Part shown: positions 41,853 to 49,861 of the stretch, piece after piece
Layout: the number at the start of each line of letters is the position of its first letter
Numbering within the stretch: the stretch's first letter is position 1
Assembly: GCF_933509905.1 (NCBI RefSeq)
Contig: NZ_OW150024.1
Span: 577,501-641,500, forward strand
Reading direction: 5' to 3'
DNA from: Trichlorobacter ammonificans
GTDB taxonomy: Bacteria > Desulfobacterota > Desulfuromonadia > Geobacterales > Pseudopelobacteraceae
DNA: 64,000 bases
Notes under the pieces: model-generated
What the model was told of the DNA's origin: nothing
Databases searched by the model: none
Seen by the model: the letters and a program-made list of their open reading frames with translations, nothing else
Translations under genes and position numbers: made by a program

Positions 41853-42959
41853 ATGAATCCGGAAGATAACGAGAAAGCGGCGACCATGCGGGCCATGGTG
41901 CTGGAAGCTCCGGGCAGGCCGCTGATAGCGGCCTCTCTGCCGGTGCCGCGACCGGCAGCCGGGCAACTGCTGCTGCGGGTGACGGCCTGCGGTATCTGCC
42001 GGACCGACCTGCATGTGGTGGACGGTGAACTGACCGAACCGAAACTGCCGCTGGTGCCGGGACACCAGATCGTCGGCCGGGTGGTCGCTGCGGGGAGCGG
42101 CGTGGACCGGTCCGCCGTCGGCCAGCGGGTCGGCGTCCCCTGGCTGGGCGGCACCTGCGGCAGTTGTGAGCACTGTCGTGCCGGTCGGGAGAACCTCTGC
42201 GACCGAGCTGTCTTCACCGGGTACCGGGTGGACGGCGGTTTTGCCGAATACTGCGTCGCCGACGCCCGCTTCTGCTTTCCCCTGCCCGAAGGCTACCCGG
42301 ACCTGCAGGCTGCTCCCCTGCTCTGCGCCGGGCTGATCGGCTACCGCTCGCTGCGGCTGGCGGGCAACGGGGAACGGCTGGGTATTTACGGGTTCGGCGC
42401 TGCCGCCCATATCGTGACCCAGGTGGCAGTCTGGCAGCGGCGGCGGGTCTTTGCCTTCACCCGTCCCGGCGACGCCGTGGGCCAGGCCTTTGCCCGCCGC
42501 ATGGGGGCCTGCTGGGCCGGTGGCAGCTTCGAATCTCCCCCGGAAGAACTGGATGCCGCCCTCATCTTCGCACCGGCCGGCGAGTTGGTGCCGGCGGCCC
42601 TGCGGGCGGTGCGCAAGGGAGGTGTGGTGGTCTGCGGCGGCATCCACATGAGCCCGATCCCGTCGTTTTCCTACGACCTGCTCTGGGGGGAGCGCTCCCT
42701 GCTGTCGGTGGCGAACCTGACCCGCCGGGACGGCGAGGAGTTCCTGAACTTGGCCCCCACCGTGCCGGTCCGGAGCGAAGTGACCCGCTTTTCGCTGGCC
42801 CAGGCCAACGAAGCACTGGCGGCGTTACGGGAGGGGCGACTCGAAGGGGCGGCGGTACTGGTGATCGACGACATCCAGGAGGCTGCTCAAAAACAGCCAT
42901 CTCGCCGCCGCGGGGCTTCCTCCGGGTGCGACGAGCTGACTGTTTTTGAACAGTCTTGA
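41853..42959 (+). CDS. Zinc-dependent alcohol dehydrogenase, C-terminus derived from a repeat
   Basis: The 368-residue MDR-family protein has a catalytic zinc site (CGICRTDLHVV), a structural zinc site with four cysteines (CGSCEHCRAGRENLC), and a nucleotide-binding IYGFGAAAH motif. The family core ends around VLVIDD near residue 343. The last 25 or so residues (KQPSRRRGASSGC..., to FEQS) are translated from a dispersed repeat at 42881-42978, so the native stop has probably been lost or displaced. It oxidises alcohols or reduces aldehydes with NAD(P); the substrate is unknown. The start at 41853 lacks a strong ribosome-binding site; ATG 41886 (MRAMVLEAP) is a good alternative. Confidence 0.85.
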   Translation: MNPEDNEKAATMRAMVLEAPGRPLIAASLPVPRPAAGQLLLRVTACGICRTDLHVVDGELTEPKLPLVPGHQIVGRVVAAGSGVDRSAVGQRVGVPWLGGTCGSCEHCRAGRENLCDRAVFTGYRVDGGFAEYCVADARFCFPLPEGYPDLQAAPLLCAGLIGYRSLRLAGNGERLGIYGFGAAAHIVTQVAVWQRRRVFAFTRPGDAVGQAFARRMGACWAGGSFESPPEELDAALIFAPAGELVPAALRAVRKGGVVVCGGIHMSPIPSFSYDLLWGERSLLSVANLTRRDGEEFLNLAPTVPVRSEVTRFSLAQANEALAALREGRLEGAAVLVIDDIQEAAQKQPSRRRGASSGCDELTVFEQS

Positions 42960-42978
42960 GTTTTTCAACAACCTGCTA
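42881..42978. repeat. Dispersed palindromic repeat, copy 1
   Basis: This copy shares the blocks aaaaacagccatctcgccgc and tttttcaac..cctgcta with a second copy at 50644-50786. The ends are inverted repeats of each other (a caggttgttgaaaaac-type end). It is about 98 bases long and shorter than copy 2, which has extra sequence in the middle. It overlaps the 3' end of the alcohol dehydrogenase gene and stops 16 bases before the nitroreductase start. Confidence 0.75.
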
Positions 42979-42994
42979 GACGAGGAGGACGTTC

Positions 42995-43528
42995 GTGATT
43001 GATCTTATCCGTAAACGACGCAGTATCCGCAGTTTTACCGGCGAGCCGCTGGACCGGCAGAGCCGCGACCTGCTGATGGAAGCCCTGCTGCGGGCGCCGT
43101 CATCCCGCAACATCAATCCCTGGGAGTTCGTGCTGGTGGATGATCCGGCCCTGCTGGTATCCCTGGCCGGAGCCAAGCAGAGCGGTTCCGGGTTTCTGAA
43201 AGGGGCGGCCCTGGCCGTGGTGATCTGCGGCGATGAGACCAAATCGGACGTCTGGGTGGAGGACTGCTCCATTGCCGCTATTCTGCTGCAGATGACTGCC
43301 CTCTCCCTGGGACTGGGCAGTTGCTGGGCTCAGATCCGGTTGCGCCGTCACGACGGCGAGACCACGGCCGAGCAGTTCGTTCAGAAGTTGCTGGGGCTGC
43401 CGGAGCATATCCGGGTGGCGGCGATCATCGGCATCGGCCATCCGGCGGAAAAGCGCGAGCCGTTAGCCGCTGAGGAGCTTGAATACGACAAAATACGCCA
43501 TAATAACTATGGTAGGGTCGGGGAATAG
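42995..43528 (+). CDS. Nitroreductase family protein
   Basis: The 177-residue FMN-dependent protein has RKRRSIRSF at the N-terminus, APSSRNINPWEFVLV, and GLGSCWAQIR followed by IGIGHPAEKR. These are the flavin-contact motifs of the nitroreductase/NADH-oxidase family. The start is a GTG with a strong gaggagg site. Natural substrates are unknown. It is transcribed after the alcohol dehydrogenase with the repeat in between, and a bidirectional terminator follows. Confidence 0.86.
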   Translation: MIDLIRKRRSIRSFTGEPLDRQSRDLLMEALLRAPSSRNINPWEFVLVDDPALLVSLAGAKQSGSGFLKGAALAVVICGDETKSDVWVEDCSIAAILLQMTALSLGLGSCWAQIRLRRHDGETTAEQFVQKLLGLPEHIRVAAIIGIGHPAEKREPLAAEELEYDKIRHNNYGRVGE

Positions 43529-43544
43529 CTCTCAGCAGAGGAGT

Positions 43545-43588
43545 TGAAACCCGGGGGAGCCGGTGGTCGCCGGTTCCCCCGGGTTTCA
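43545..43588. terminator. Bidirectional terminator between nitroreductase and TRIC genes
   Basis: The inverted repeat tgaaacccgggggagccgg (43545-43563) / ccggttcccccgggtttca (43570-43588) pairs at 18 of 19 positions, with one G-U pair. It lies between the convergent genes and just touches the stop of the TRIC gene. Confidence 0.8.
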
Positions 43589-44209
43589 GGGGGTGGGGTC
43601 GCTGCCTGCGGCTCGCGGCAGCGACCAGTTGTAGCGCACCGCCAGCAGGCGCAGCACGATGACGGTGCCGGCCGACAGCAACAGACTCCAGGCGTGGGGC
43701 AGGCTGGTATGGCGGTGCAGCAGATAGAGCAGGGCACCGCCGATCAGACAGGCGGAAGCGTAGACCTCTTTCTGCAGCACCATCGGCACCCGGGCGGAGA
43801 GCAGGTCGCGAACCATGCCGCCGGCAGTGGCGGTCATGACCCCCATCATCACGGAGCCGACGAAGCCGAGGTTGAACTCCAGCCCCTTGCCGGTGCCGAT
43901 CACCACGAAGGTCCCCAGCCCCACAGCGTCGAAATAGGTGAGCGGATGAAGCATGCGGTCAAGGCGGCGGTGGAACAGAAACACCGCCAGGGAGACCGCC
44001 AGCGAGAGGTACAGGTAGGTTTCATCCTTGAAAATGAACGGCGGCGTATCCCCCAGCAGCAGGTCACGCACGGTGCCGCCGCCGGTGGCGGTTACCAGCC
44101 CCAGCACCAGCACGCCGAAGATATCCATGTTGCGACGAATGCCGGCCAGGGCGCCGGAGGCGGCAAAAGCAGCGGTGCCGAGCAGATCGAGGGCGTAAAG
44201 CAGGGTCAT
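43586..44209 (-). CDS. TRIC-family cation channel (UPF0126)
   Basis: The 207-residue protein has seven predicted membrane helices in two related halves. The duplicated signature is TATGGGTVRDLLLGDTPPF in the first half and TATAGGMVRDLLSARVPMV in the second, with conserved glycines and arginine. Prokaryotic TRIC proteins are trimeric potassium-permeable channels. The start at 44209 gives the family N-terminus (LLYALDLLGTAAFAASGAL). Confidence 0.9.
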   Translation of the reverse strand: MTLLYALDLLGTAAFAASGALAGIRRNMDIFGVLVLGLVTATGGGTVRDLLLGDTPPFIFKDETYLYLSLAVSLAVFLFHRRLDRMLHPLTYFDAVGLGTFVVIGTGKGLEFNLGFVGSVMMGVMTATAGGMVRDLLSARVPMVLQKEVYASACLIGGALLYLLHRHTSLPHAWSLLLSAGTVIVLRLLAVRYNWSLPRAAGSDPTP

Positions 44210-44232
44210 GGATTCGTCTTTCCGCTGATGGT

Positions 44233-44514
44233 TCAGGAGAGCCGGAAGCCGGCGCCGGCAAACTGGATGTTGGCCGGATCGTCGCAGCGGGGGGGCGAGA
44301 CGGCGTGGACGCCGCCGCAGGCGGGACAACTGGCCACAAAGGTGGTCAGGGTAAAGCCGCTGCCGCATCCCTGGCAGGCGGTGGGCAGGCCGCCGCCGGG
44401 AATCTCCCGTGTTCTCAGGCTGCCGCCGTGGGCCGCAGCCACGAATTCAACCAGTTCCCTTCCTTCAGCAAACGGCCCTGCTCCGGCGGCGTGGCCGCAT
44501 CCACACTGTCCCAT
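44233..44514 (-). CDS. Small zinc-ribbon protein
   Basis: The 93-residue protein begins MGQCGCGHAAG and carries CQGCG...CPACGGVH, a four-cysteine zinc-ribbon motif (about residues 48-68), with further cysteines at both ends. An AAGGAG site 9 bases upstream supports the start at 44514; a much longer open frame upstream is a shadow of cobS. No family function is recognised. It lies between cobS and the TRIC gene on the same strand. Confidence 0.7.
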   Translation of the reverse strand: MGQCGCGHAAGAGPFAEGRELVEFVAAAHGGSLRTREIPGGGLPTACQGCGSGFTLTTFVASCPACGGVHAVSPPRCDDPANIQFAGAGFRLS

Positions 44515-44611
44515 GGTTGGTACTCCTTTGTTGGTGTCAGGTAACGGCAAGCGCAGGCTCCCGTCCATCACGAACTTTTGCCGAAATGTGCGGGCCGCGC
44601 CATGACCGAAA

Positions 44612-45346
44612 TCAAAAAGCTGCCGCCAGACAGAGCAGGCAGGCGACCTCGGCGGTCTCGCCGCCGAAGCCGACGATGTCGCCGGTGATGCCTCCCAGCC
44701 GTTGACTGAAATATCCACGAACCGCCGTGCCCCACAAACAGACCACGAGCAGGGCAACCATCCCCCGCGGACCGGCGATGAACCAGCAGAGCGGCAGCAC
44801 GGTAAAGCTTGCCAGCAGCAGCTGCGTCCGACCGATACCGGCGACAAAGGCTGCCCCCAGACCGTCGTGGCGGGCGCTGGCGGCACCGGCCATGACCAGC
44901 ACCATGCTGAAGCGGGCCAGGGCTGGAACCAGCAGCAGGGCCTGCCAGCGCATGCCGGCGGACACCGCCAGCAGGGCGGCATATTTCAGCCCGATGCCGG
45001 TCACCAGTCCCACCACCCCCACGGCCCCTACCCGTGAATCCTTCATCACCGCCAGAAACCGCTCCGTGCTCCCCCGGGCCGCCAAGCCGTCGCAGACATC
45101 GGCCAGACCGTCCAGGTGCAGGGCACCGGTCAGAACCGCCAGTAGGGCGATCAGCAGAGCATCCGTCAGATGGCGCGGAAAGAGGGGAGACAGTACCTGA
45201 TCCGCCAGCAACAGCAGAGCGCCGAGCGTCAGGCCGGCAAGCGGGAACCAGGCGGTGGAGCGCCCCAAGTCGCCCGATTCGAAACGGGAGCCGGCCGGTA
45301 GCGGCAGGATGGTCAGGAAGCGCAGTGCAGTCAGGTAATGGCCCAT
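44612..45346 (-). CDS. cobS: Adenosylcobinamide-GDP ribazoletransferase
   Basis: CobS joins adenosylcobinamide-GDP with alpha-ribazole at the end of cobalamin synthesis. The 244-residue integral membrane protein has [28 protein letters not shown] with the metal-binding aspartates, and VMKDSRVGAVGV. No other cob genes or cobalamin riboswitch are visible nearby. Corrinoid supply is relevant to HgcA elsewhere in the window, but that link is only circumstantial. Confidence 0.93.
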   Translation of the reverse strand: MGHYLTALRFLTILPLPAGSRFESGDLGRSTAWFPLAGLTLGALLLLADQVLSPLFPRHLTDALLIALLAVLTGALHLDGLADVCDGLAARGSTERFLAVMKDSRVGAVGVVGLVTGIGLKYAALLAVSAGMRWQALLLVPALARFSMVLVMAGAASARHDGLGAAFVAGIGRTQLLLASFTVLPLCWFIAGPRGMVALLVVCLWGTAVRGYFSQRLGGITGDIVGFGGETAEVACLLCLAAAF

Positions 45347-45409
45347 GGTCGGGCAGTGTGCGTCAATGCCGCGGCTTCGTCAAGTGCCCTGTGGAATATG
45401 CCGCTGTCA

Positions 45410-45425
45410 TGTAGAATATTCTTCA
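45410..45425. promoter_or_regulatory. Upstream activator palindrome, copy 1
   Basis: TGTAGAATATTCTTCA is a near-perfect palindrome around GAATATTC. The identical 16 bases occur at 57822-57837. Flanks are also similar: a GGAATATGCC-like block before and TGCCCGC after. It lies about 95 bases upstream of a sigma-54-like promoter, a typical distance for an NtrC-type enhancer. Confidence 0.7.
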
Positions 45426-45511
45426 GTTTCATGCCCGCGAGGGGGGCGCTTCGGTGAGCCCACCTCTAGAACTGCCTGAATTTACAGGCTGCGGCACGGC
45501 GCGGGGAAGGT

Positions 45512-45527
45512 TGGCACAGCTCTTGTA
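45512..45527 (+). promoter_or_regulatory. Sigma-54-type promoter of the HMA/FtrD/FtsX/ATPase cluster
   Basis: TGGCACAGCTCTTGTA matches the -24/-12 form TGGCAC-N5-TTGC with T in place of the final C. The GG at 45513-45514 and GT at 45525-45526 have the required 10-base spacing. Transcription would begin near 45538, which rules out the ATG at 45534 and supports 45600 as the first start codon. Confidence 0.7.
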
Positions 45528-45599
45528 GTTATCATGACGGTCACGCAGCACTGTACCCCATGCATAACCAGCGAATTACCCACAAAGGAACGTCCGACC

Positions 45600-46028
45600 A
45601 TGAACAGCAACAAACTGATTACCGCTATGATCGCCTGTGCCGTGGTGGCCTGGCTGATTTACCTGTCGTTCCACGTTACCACCGCCAGTGCCGCCAGCGC
45701 CGTGGCGGTGCTGAAAACCAGCGGTATGACCTGCGGCAGCTGCTCCGAAAAAATTACCGGCGCTCTGAAGGCGGTGAAAGGGGTCACCCACACCGAGGTG
45801 GACCTGGGGGGCGGTTACGTGATCGTGGGCTTCGACGCTGCCGACACCACGCCGCAGCATCTGGCCGAGCGGGTGAGCAAAACCGGCTACGGCAGCACGG
45901 TGCAGCAGGTGTTGACACCGGAGCAGTTCCGGCAGATGACCGGCAGGGATATCGGCCGGATGGCCCGCGCCGGGGGCGGCTGCGGCTGCTGCTCCGGTGG
46001 TGGTCCCGCTGCACAGCAGCAACAGTGA
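45600..46028 (+). CDS. Membrane-anchored HMA-domain metal-binding protein
   Basis: The 142-residue protein has an uncleaved anchor or signal segment (about residues 5-30), then a heavy-metal-associated domain with the GMTCGSC metal motif near residue 42. A cysteine-rich GGGCGCCSGGG tail sits near residue 125. The domain would face the periplasm and could capture copper or similar soft metals. The start at 45600 has an aaagga site and lies downstream of the predicted sigma-54 start point. It is the first gene of a four-gene cluster with an FtrD-like protein and an FtsX/LolD-type transporter. Confidence 0.85.
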   Translation: MNSNKLITAMIACAVVAWLIYLSFHVTTASAASAVAVLKTSGMTCGSCSEKITGALKAVKGVTHTEVDLGGGYVIVGFDAADTTPQHLAERVSKTGYGSTVQQVLTPEQFRQMTGRDIGRMARAGGGCGCCSGGGPAAQQQQ

Positions 46029-46067
46029 TACGTGGTAGCCGTTCAACATCCCGGTAAGGAGCAAGCA

Positions 46068-46520
46068 ATGTTCAGATCAGTAACAGCGGCAGTTGTGGCA
46101 TTCGTGGTGGTCGCGGCCACGGTTATCGGTGCCTCGGCCTTTTCCTTCGGCAAGTACGAAAAGGTAAAGGTGGTGAACGGCGCGGTCTCCATCCCCACCG
46201 CCAAGGTGAACGACGGCAAGGCCCGCTATTTCAAATACAGCGATGGCGGCAAGGAGATCAGCTTCTTCATCGTCAAGGCAGCGGACGGCACCTTCCGTAC
46301 CGCCTTCGACGCCTGCGACGCCTGCTTCCGCGAGAAAAAGGGGTATGAGCAGCACGGGGACAAGATGGTCTGCAAGAACTGCAACATGCGCTTTGCCACC
46401 AACCGGATCGGTCCCCACGCCGTGGGGGGCTGCAACCCCTCCCACCTGCCCAGCGTCACCAGCGGCGGCACTATTGTCATCAAGGCTGATGACCTGCAAC
46501 AGGGGGCTCGGTACTTCTGA
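46068..46520 (+). CDS. FtrD-like (DUF2318) cysteine-rich protein
   Basis: The 150-residue exported protein has a hydrophobic leader (residues 1-25) and the DUF2318 signature: FDACDACFREKKGY, VCKNCNMRFATNRIG, and GGCNPSHLP. This family, called FtrD-like, is found in iron/copper uptake loci together with FTR1, P19, FtsX-like permeases and an ATPase. The cysteines likely bind a metal or Fe-S centre. The start has aaggag. Its stop overlaps the permease start (TGATG). Confidence 0.85.
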   Translation: MFRSVTAAVVAFVVVAATVIGASAFSFGKYEKVKVVNGAVSIPTAKVNDGKARYFKYSDGGKEISFFIVKAADGTFRTAFDACDACFREKKGYEQHGDKMVCKNCNMRFATNRIGPHAVGGCNPSHLPSVTSGGTIVIKADDLQQGARYF

Positions 46521-47680
46521 TGAAGCTGCATACCATTTCCCTGAATAACCTGAAGCGGCGCAAGGCGCGGATGGCCTTCCTGACCATCGGCCTGATGGTG
46601 GGGATCGCCACCGTGGTCACCCTGATCACCCTCACCCGTTCCATGTCCGGCGACATCGAGCGCAAGATGGATGAGTTCGGCGCCAACATCCTGATCACCC
46701 CCCGCAGCAACGGGCTTTCCATGACCTACGGCGGCATCAGCCTGGGAGGGGTTACCTTCGACCAGTCTGAAATCCATGAGGAACAGTTGGCCGCCATTCG
46801 CACCATCAAAAACAAGGCGAACCTCTCCTCGGTGGCCCCCAAGGTGCTGGGGGGGATCACGGTGGGGAGCCACAACGTGCTGCTGGTGGGGGTCGATTTC
46901 GAGAACGAGCTGAAGATGAAGCAGTGGTGGCAGATCTTCGGTGAAGCGCCAAAGACGCCCCAGGAGCTGCTGCTGGGAAGCGATGCCGCGAAAACGCTGC
47001 ACCTGGGACCGGGAGACAGCCTGACCCTGAAGGGAGAGACCTTCACCGTCAGCGGCGTCCTGGACCAGACCGGCTCCCAGGACGACGCCCTCATCTTCGC
47101 CACCCTGCGCAAGGCCCAGAAGCTGCTGGGCAAGGAAGGGAAGATCACCCTGGTGGAGGTGGCGGCCCTCTGCCACGGCTGCCCCATCGGCGACATGGTG
47201 CTGCAGATCGCGGAAAAGCTGCCGGACGCCAAGGTAACCGCCATCCAGCAGGTGGTGGAGAGCCGCCTCAAGGCCCTGGACCAGTTCAAGCGCTTCTCCT
47301 ACGCCATGGCCACGGTGGTGCTGTTCATCGGCTCGCTGATCGTCTTCGTCACCATGATGGGAAGCGTCAACGAGCGGACCGTGGAAATCGGCGTCTTCCG
47401 GGCCATCGGCTTCAGAAAAGCGCACATCATGCGGATCATCCTGCTGGAAGCGGCCCTGGTCAGCCTGCTGGCCGGCCTGCTGGGCTACGCCCTGGGGATG
47501 GGCAGCGCCGGGCTGGCGCTCCCCTACATGGCGGAAAGCGCCAACGCCGTGCTGGTAAAGGACTGGTGGATCGGCGCCGGTGCCATCACCCTGGCGCTGG
47601 TGACCGGGCTTGTGGCCAGTCTCTATCCGGCGCTGCATGCGAGTAAAATGGACCCGACGGAAGCGCTGCGGGCACTATGA
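46520..47680 (+). CDS. FtsX/MacB-type ABC transporter permease
   Basis: The 386-residue protein has an N-terminal membrane helix (about 20-42), a large periplasmic MacB-PCD-like domain (about 45-250), and three C-terminal membrane helices (about 260-385). The permease motif GVFRAIGFRKAHI lies near residue 293 and the ending is SLYPALHASKMDPTEALR. Such permeases transmit ATP hydrolysis to periplasmic partners. It is coupled to the FtrD-like gene and precedes its ATPase. Confidence 0.9.
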   Translation: MKLHTISLNNLKRRKARMAFLTIGLMVGIATVVTLITLTRSMSGDIERKMDEFGANILITPRSNGLSMTYGGISLGGVTFDQSEIHEEQLAAIRTIKNKANLSSVAPKVLGGITVGSHNVLLVGVDFENELKMKQWWQIFGEAPKTPQELLLGSDAAKTLHLGPGDSLTLKGETFTVSGVLDQTGSQDDALIFATLRKAQKLLGKEGKITLVEVAALCHGCPIGDMVLQIAEKLPDAKVTAIQQVVESRLKALDQFKRFSYAMATVVLFIGSLIVFVTMMGSVNERTVEIGVFRAIGFRKAHIMRIILLEAALVSLLAGLLGYALGMGSAGLALPYMAESANAVLVKDWWIGAGAITLALVTGLVASLYPALHASKMDPTEALRAL

Positions 47681-47825
47681 CGGCGCGCCGGTTTCCGCTA
47701 TCCCGGCGTCAGATTTTGCGGCACGCCCGTGCGGCGTAGCGCTGCGACGCCGTTGCGGCGCCTCTCACCTTCCGTGGCCCAGCGCACACGTGAACGCCGA
47801 AACAAAGGAAAGCACGGTAATCAAT
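47681..47825. other. Intergenic region with fragment of the dispersed repeat
   Basis: This 145-base gap between permease and ATPase genes is GC-rich and holds gcggcgtagcgctgc (47731-47745), identical to 15 bases of repeat copy 2 at 50696-50710. It contains no good open frame of its own. The gap is unusual because permease and ATPase genes of this type are normally adjacent. Confidence 0.45.
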
Positions 47826-48491
47826 ATGTCGTTGATAAAAATTGAAAATCTGAAAAAGCGGTACACAAGCGGTGATGATGTCGTAGAAGCGCTGCGCGGC
47901 GTGGATATCGAGATCGCCGAGGGAGAGTTCATCACCATCATGGGGCAGTCCGGTTCCGGCAAGAGCACCCTGCTGTCGGTGCTGGGGGGGATGAACCATC
48001 CCACTTCCGGCGAGGTGGAGATGGCCGGGGTGAAGCTGTACGAACTGGCGGGGGAGAAGCTGGCCGACTTCCGGGCGCAGAACCTGGGGTTCGTTTTCCA
48101 GTCCTTCCACCTGATTCCCTACCTCACCGCCGCCGAGAACGTGATGCTCCCCCTGGCCATCGTGAGCATGAAGTCGGCGGACAAACGGGCCGCGGCTGCC
48201 GCGGCGCTGGAGCGGGTGGGGCTGGGGGGCAAGCTGGACCGGCTGCCCAACCAGCTTTCCGGCGGCGAGCAGGAGCGGGTGGCCATTGCCCGGGCCATCG
48301 TCAACAACCCCGGCATTCTGCTGGCTGACGAGCCCACCGGCAACCTGGACTCGGCCACCAGCGACGGGGTGATGGCCCTGTTCCGGGAGCTGAACGACGC
48401 AGGCCAGACCATCGTCATGGTCACCCACAACCCGGACAACGGCAGGTATGCCGACCGCACCATTCAGCTGAAGGACGGCAGGGTGGTGTAA
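47826..48491 (+). CDS. LolD/MacB-type ABC transporter ATP-binding protein
   Basis: The 221-residue ATPase has Walker A GQSGSGKST, Q-loop FQSFHLIPYLT, signature LSGGEQERVAIARA, Walker B ILLADEPTGNLD, and H-loop VMVTHNP. It energises the FtsX-like permease encoded before it. The start at 47826 gives the standard N-terminus; the longer frame from 47610 crosses the repeat-like gap. It ends the sigma-54-driven cluster. Confidence 0.93.
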   Translation: MSLIKIENLKKRYTSGDDVVEALRGVDIEIAEGEFITIMGQSGSGKSTLLSVLGGMNHPTSGEVEMAGVKLYELAGEKLADFRAQNLGFVFQSFHLIPYLTAAENVMLPLAIVSMKSADKRAAAAAALERVGLGGKLDRLPNQLSGGEQERVAIARAIVNNPGILLADEPTGNLDSATSDGVMALFRELNDAGQTIVMVTHNPDNGRYADRTIQLKDGRVV

Positions 48492-48580
48492 TACCGCCTC
48501 CCTGTCAAAGCCCCTCCTGCGTTGGCTCGTCATCGGCTTCTCGAAGCCATCTGGTGCTCCGGTGGTTAAATGTACGAATC

Positions 48581-48635
48581 GTAGGGGCGGCGCTTGCTCC
48601 GCCCACAATCAGGGCGCGGCAAGCAGCGCCCCTAC
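48581..48635. repeat. GTAGGGGCG-type inverted repeat
   Basis: gtaggggcggcgcttgctcc... (48581-48604) and a matching complementary arm (48612-48635) form a long hairpin with a few mismatches. Such elements are common extragenic palindromes in many bacteria. It lies between the ATPase gene and the sensor kinase, upstream of the chosen kinase start. Confidence 0.65.
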
Positions 48636-48717
48636 AACAGAATTTGAATATTTTGTCGCCGAAACAATAAATGATCTGGAATTGGTAAATCGTGCAGCCG
48701 TGCGGTATAAGGGAATC

Positions 48718-49812
48718 ATGAAACCGTCACGCGTCCGCATCCTCCTGCTTGCCCTGGCCATCCTCGGCATCAGCCTCGTTCACTACGTCACACCGCTGCA
48801 TCTCCATTACCTGCACGACGTCTTCCAGCGTCTCTACTACCTGCCGATCATCTTCGCAGCCCTCTGGTTCGGGCTGCGGGGCGGGCTGGTCTGTTCCCTC
48901 GTCGTCAGCATCGTCTATGCTCCCCATATCCTCTTCCAGTGGGGCGGCACCCTGACGGTTGAGATGGAAAAATACCTGGAAATCCTGCTCTACAACGTGG
49001 TGGGTGCAGTCACCGGCCTCCTGGCCCAGCGGGAGCAGGAGCGGGCGGAGGAACTGCGGAAAACGGCGCAAGGGCTGGAGCATTCCTATCGTAAGCTGGA
49101 GGAACAGTCGGAGCGGATCATTGCCATTGAGGAACAGTTGCGCCGGGCCGAGCGCTTGTCCACCCTGGGGGAGATGGCGGCGGTGCTGGCCCACGAGGTG
49201 CGCAATCCCCTGGCTTCGCTGCGGGGCAGTGCCGAAATCCTGCGGGACGACTACCGCCCCGGCGATGCCAAGTATGAATTTCTCGATATGCAGATCCGGG
49301 AAACCGAGCGGTTAAACCGGGTGGTGGAGGAGTTTCTGCGCATGGCCCGCTCACGGCCCACGGACCTGAAACCGTGCCGTCTGCGGGAAGAGCTGGAGAC
49401 CATCATCACCCTGACCGTCGGTGAGGCCCGCAAGCGGCAGGTGGCGCTGGCCCTGCTGCCCGGCGGGGATAGCGCTACGGTGCTGGCCGACGGCGACAAG
49501 CTACGCCAGGCCTTCCTGAATGTCGTCATCAACGCCCTGCAAGCCACTCCGCCGGGGGGGAACGTCACCATCGCCATCGCCGACAATGGGCGTGAGGTGT
49601 GCTTCAGCGACACCGGCCCCGGTATCCCGCCGGAGGCACTGGAGCGAATCTTCGAGCCGTTTTTCACCACCAAGCAGGACGGCACCGGCCTGGGGCTGGC
49701 GGTGACCCGCAAGATCATCGAGGCCCACGGTGGCACCCTGGCGGTGGAGAGCGAGGCGGGACAGGGAACGACGGTGGTGGTACGGTTGCCGGAGCCGGAA
49801 GAGGTAGCGTAG
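48718..49812 (+). CDS. Membrane sensor histidine kinase
   Basis: The 364-residue protein has about four N-terminal membrane helices (residues 8-105, DUF4118-like), a coiled coil (about 110-145), HisKA with H159 in LAHEVRNPLASL, and a HATPase with NVVINALQATPPGG, DTGPGIPPE and GTGLGLAVTRK. The class resembles ZraS/AtoS-type kinases that partner NtrC-type regulators. No response regulator is adjacent; the NtrC-type protein at 56449 is the nearest candidate. The ATG at 48718 has a ggga site, and an in-frame extension upstream would pass through a repeat. Confidence 0.9.
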   Translation: MKPSRVRILLLALAILGISLVHYVTPLHLHYLHDVFQRLYYLPIIFAALWFGLRGGLVCSLVVSIVYAPHILFQWGGTLTVEMEKYLEILLYNVVGAVTGLLAQREQERAEELRKTAQGLEHSYRKLEEQSERIIAIEEQLRRAERLSTLGEMAAVLAHEVRNPLASLRGSAEILRDDYRPGDAKYEFLDMQIRETERLNRVVEEFLRMARSRPTDLKPCRLREELETIITLTVGEARKRQVALALLPGGDSATVLADGDKLRQAFLNVVINALQATPPGGNVTIAIADNGREVCFSDTGPGIPPEALERIFEPFFTTKQDGTGLGLAVTRKIIEAHGGTLAVESEAGQGTTVVVRLPEPEEVA

Positions 49813-49844
49813 CGGGCAGGTTTTGCCCTGTCCGCTACGCTACC
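49803..49844. terminator. Bidirectional terminator between kinase and hisF
   Basis: ggtagcgtagcgggcagg (49803-49820) pairs with 49827-49844 at 17 of 18 positions around a 6-base loop. It includes the kinase stop codon and ends 18 bases before the hisF stop. Confidence 0.75.
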
Positions 49845-49861
49845 CGAGGGTGCCCGTGCCG

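Noticed and set aside
45347-45409. Cobalamin riboswitch upstream of cobS
   Set aside because: I looked for the GCCACTG B12-box on the minus strand in the 45347-45600 gap and did not find it.
45534-45600. Upstream ATG start for the HMA protein
   Set aside because: It falls at or before the predicted sigma-54 transcription start and adds no signal-like sequence; the ATG at 45600 has a better ribosome-binding site and begins the membrane segment.
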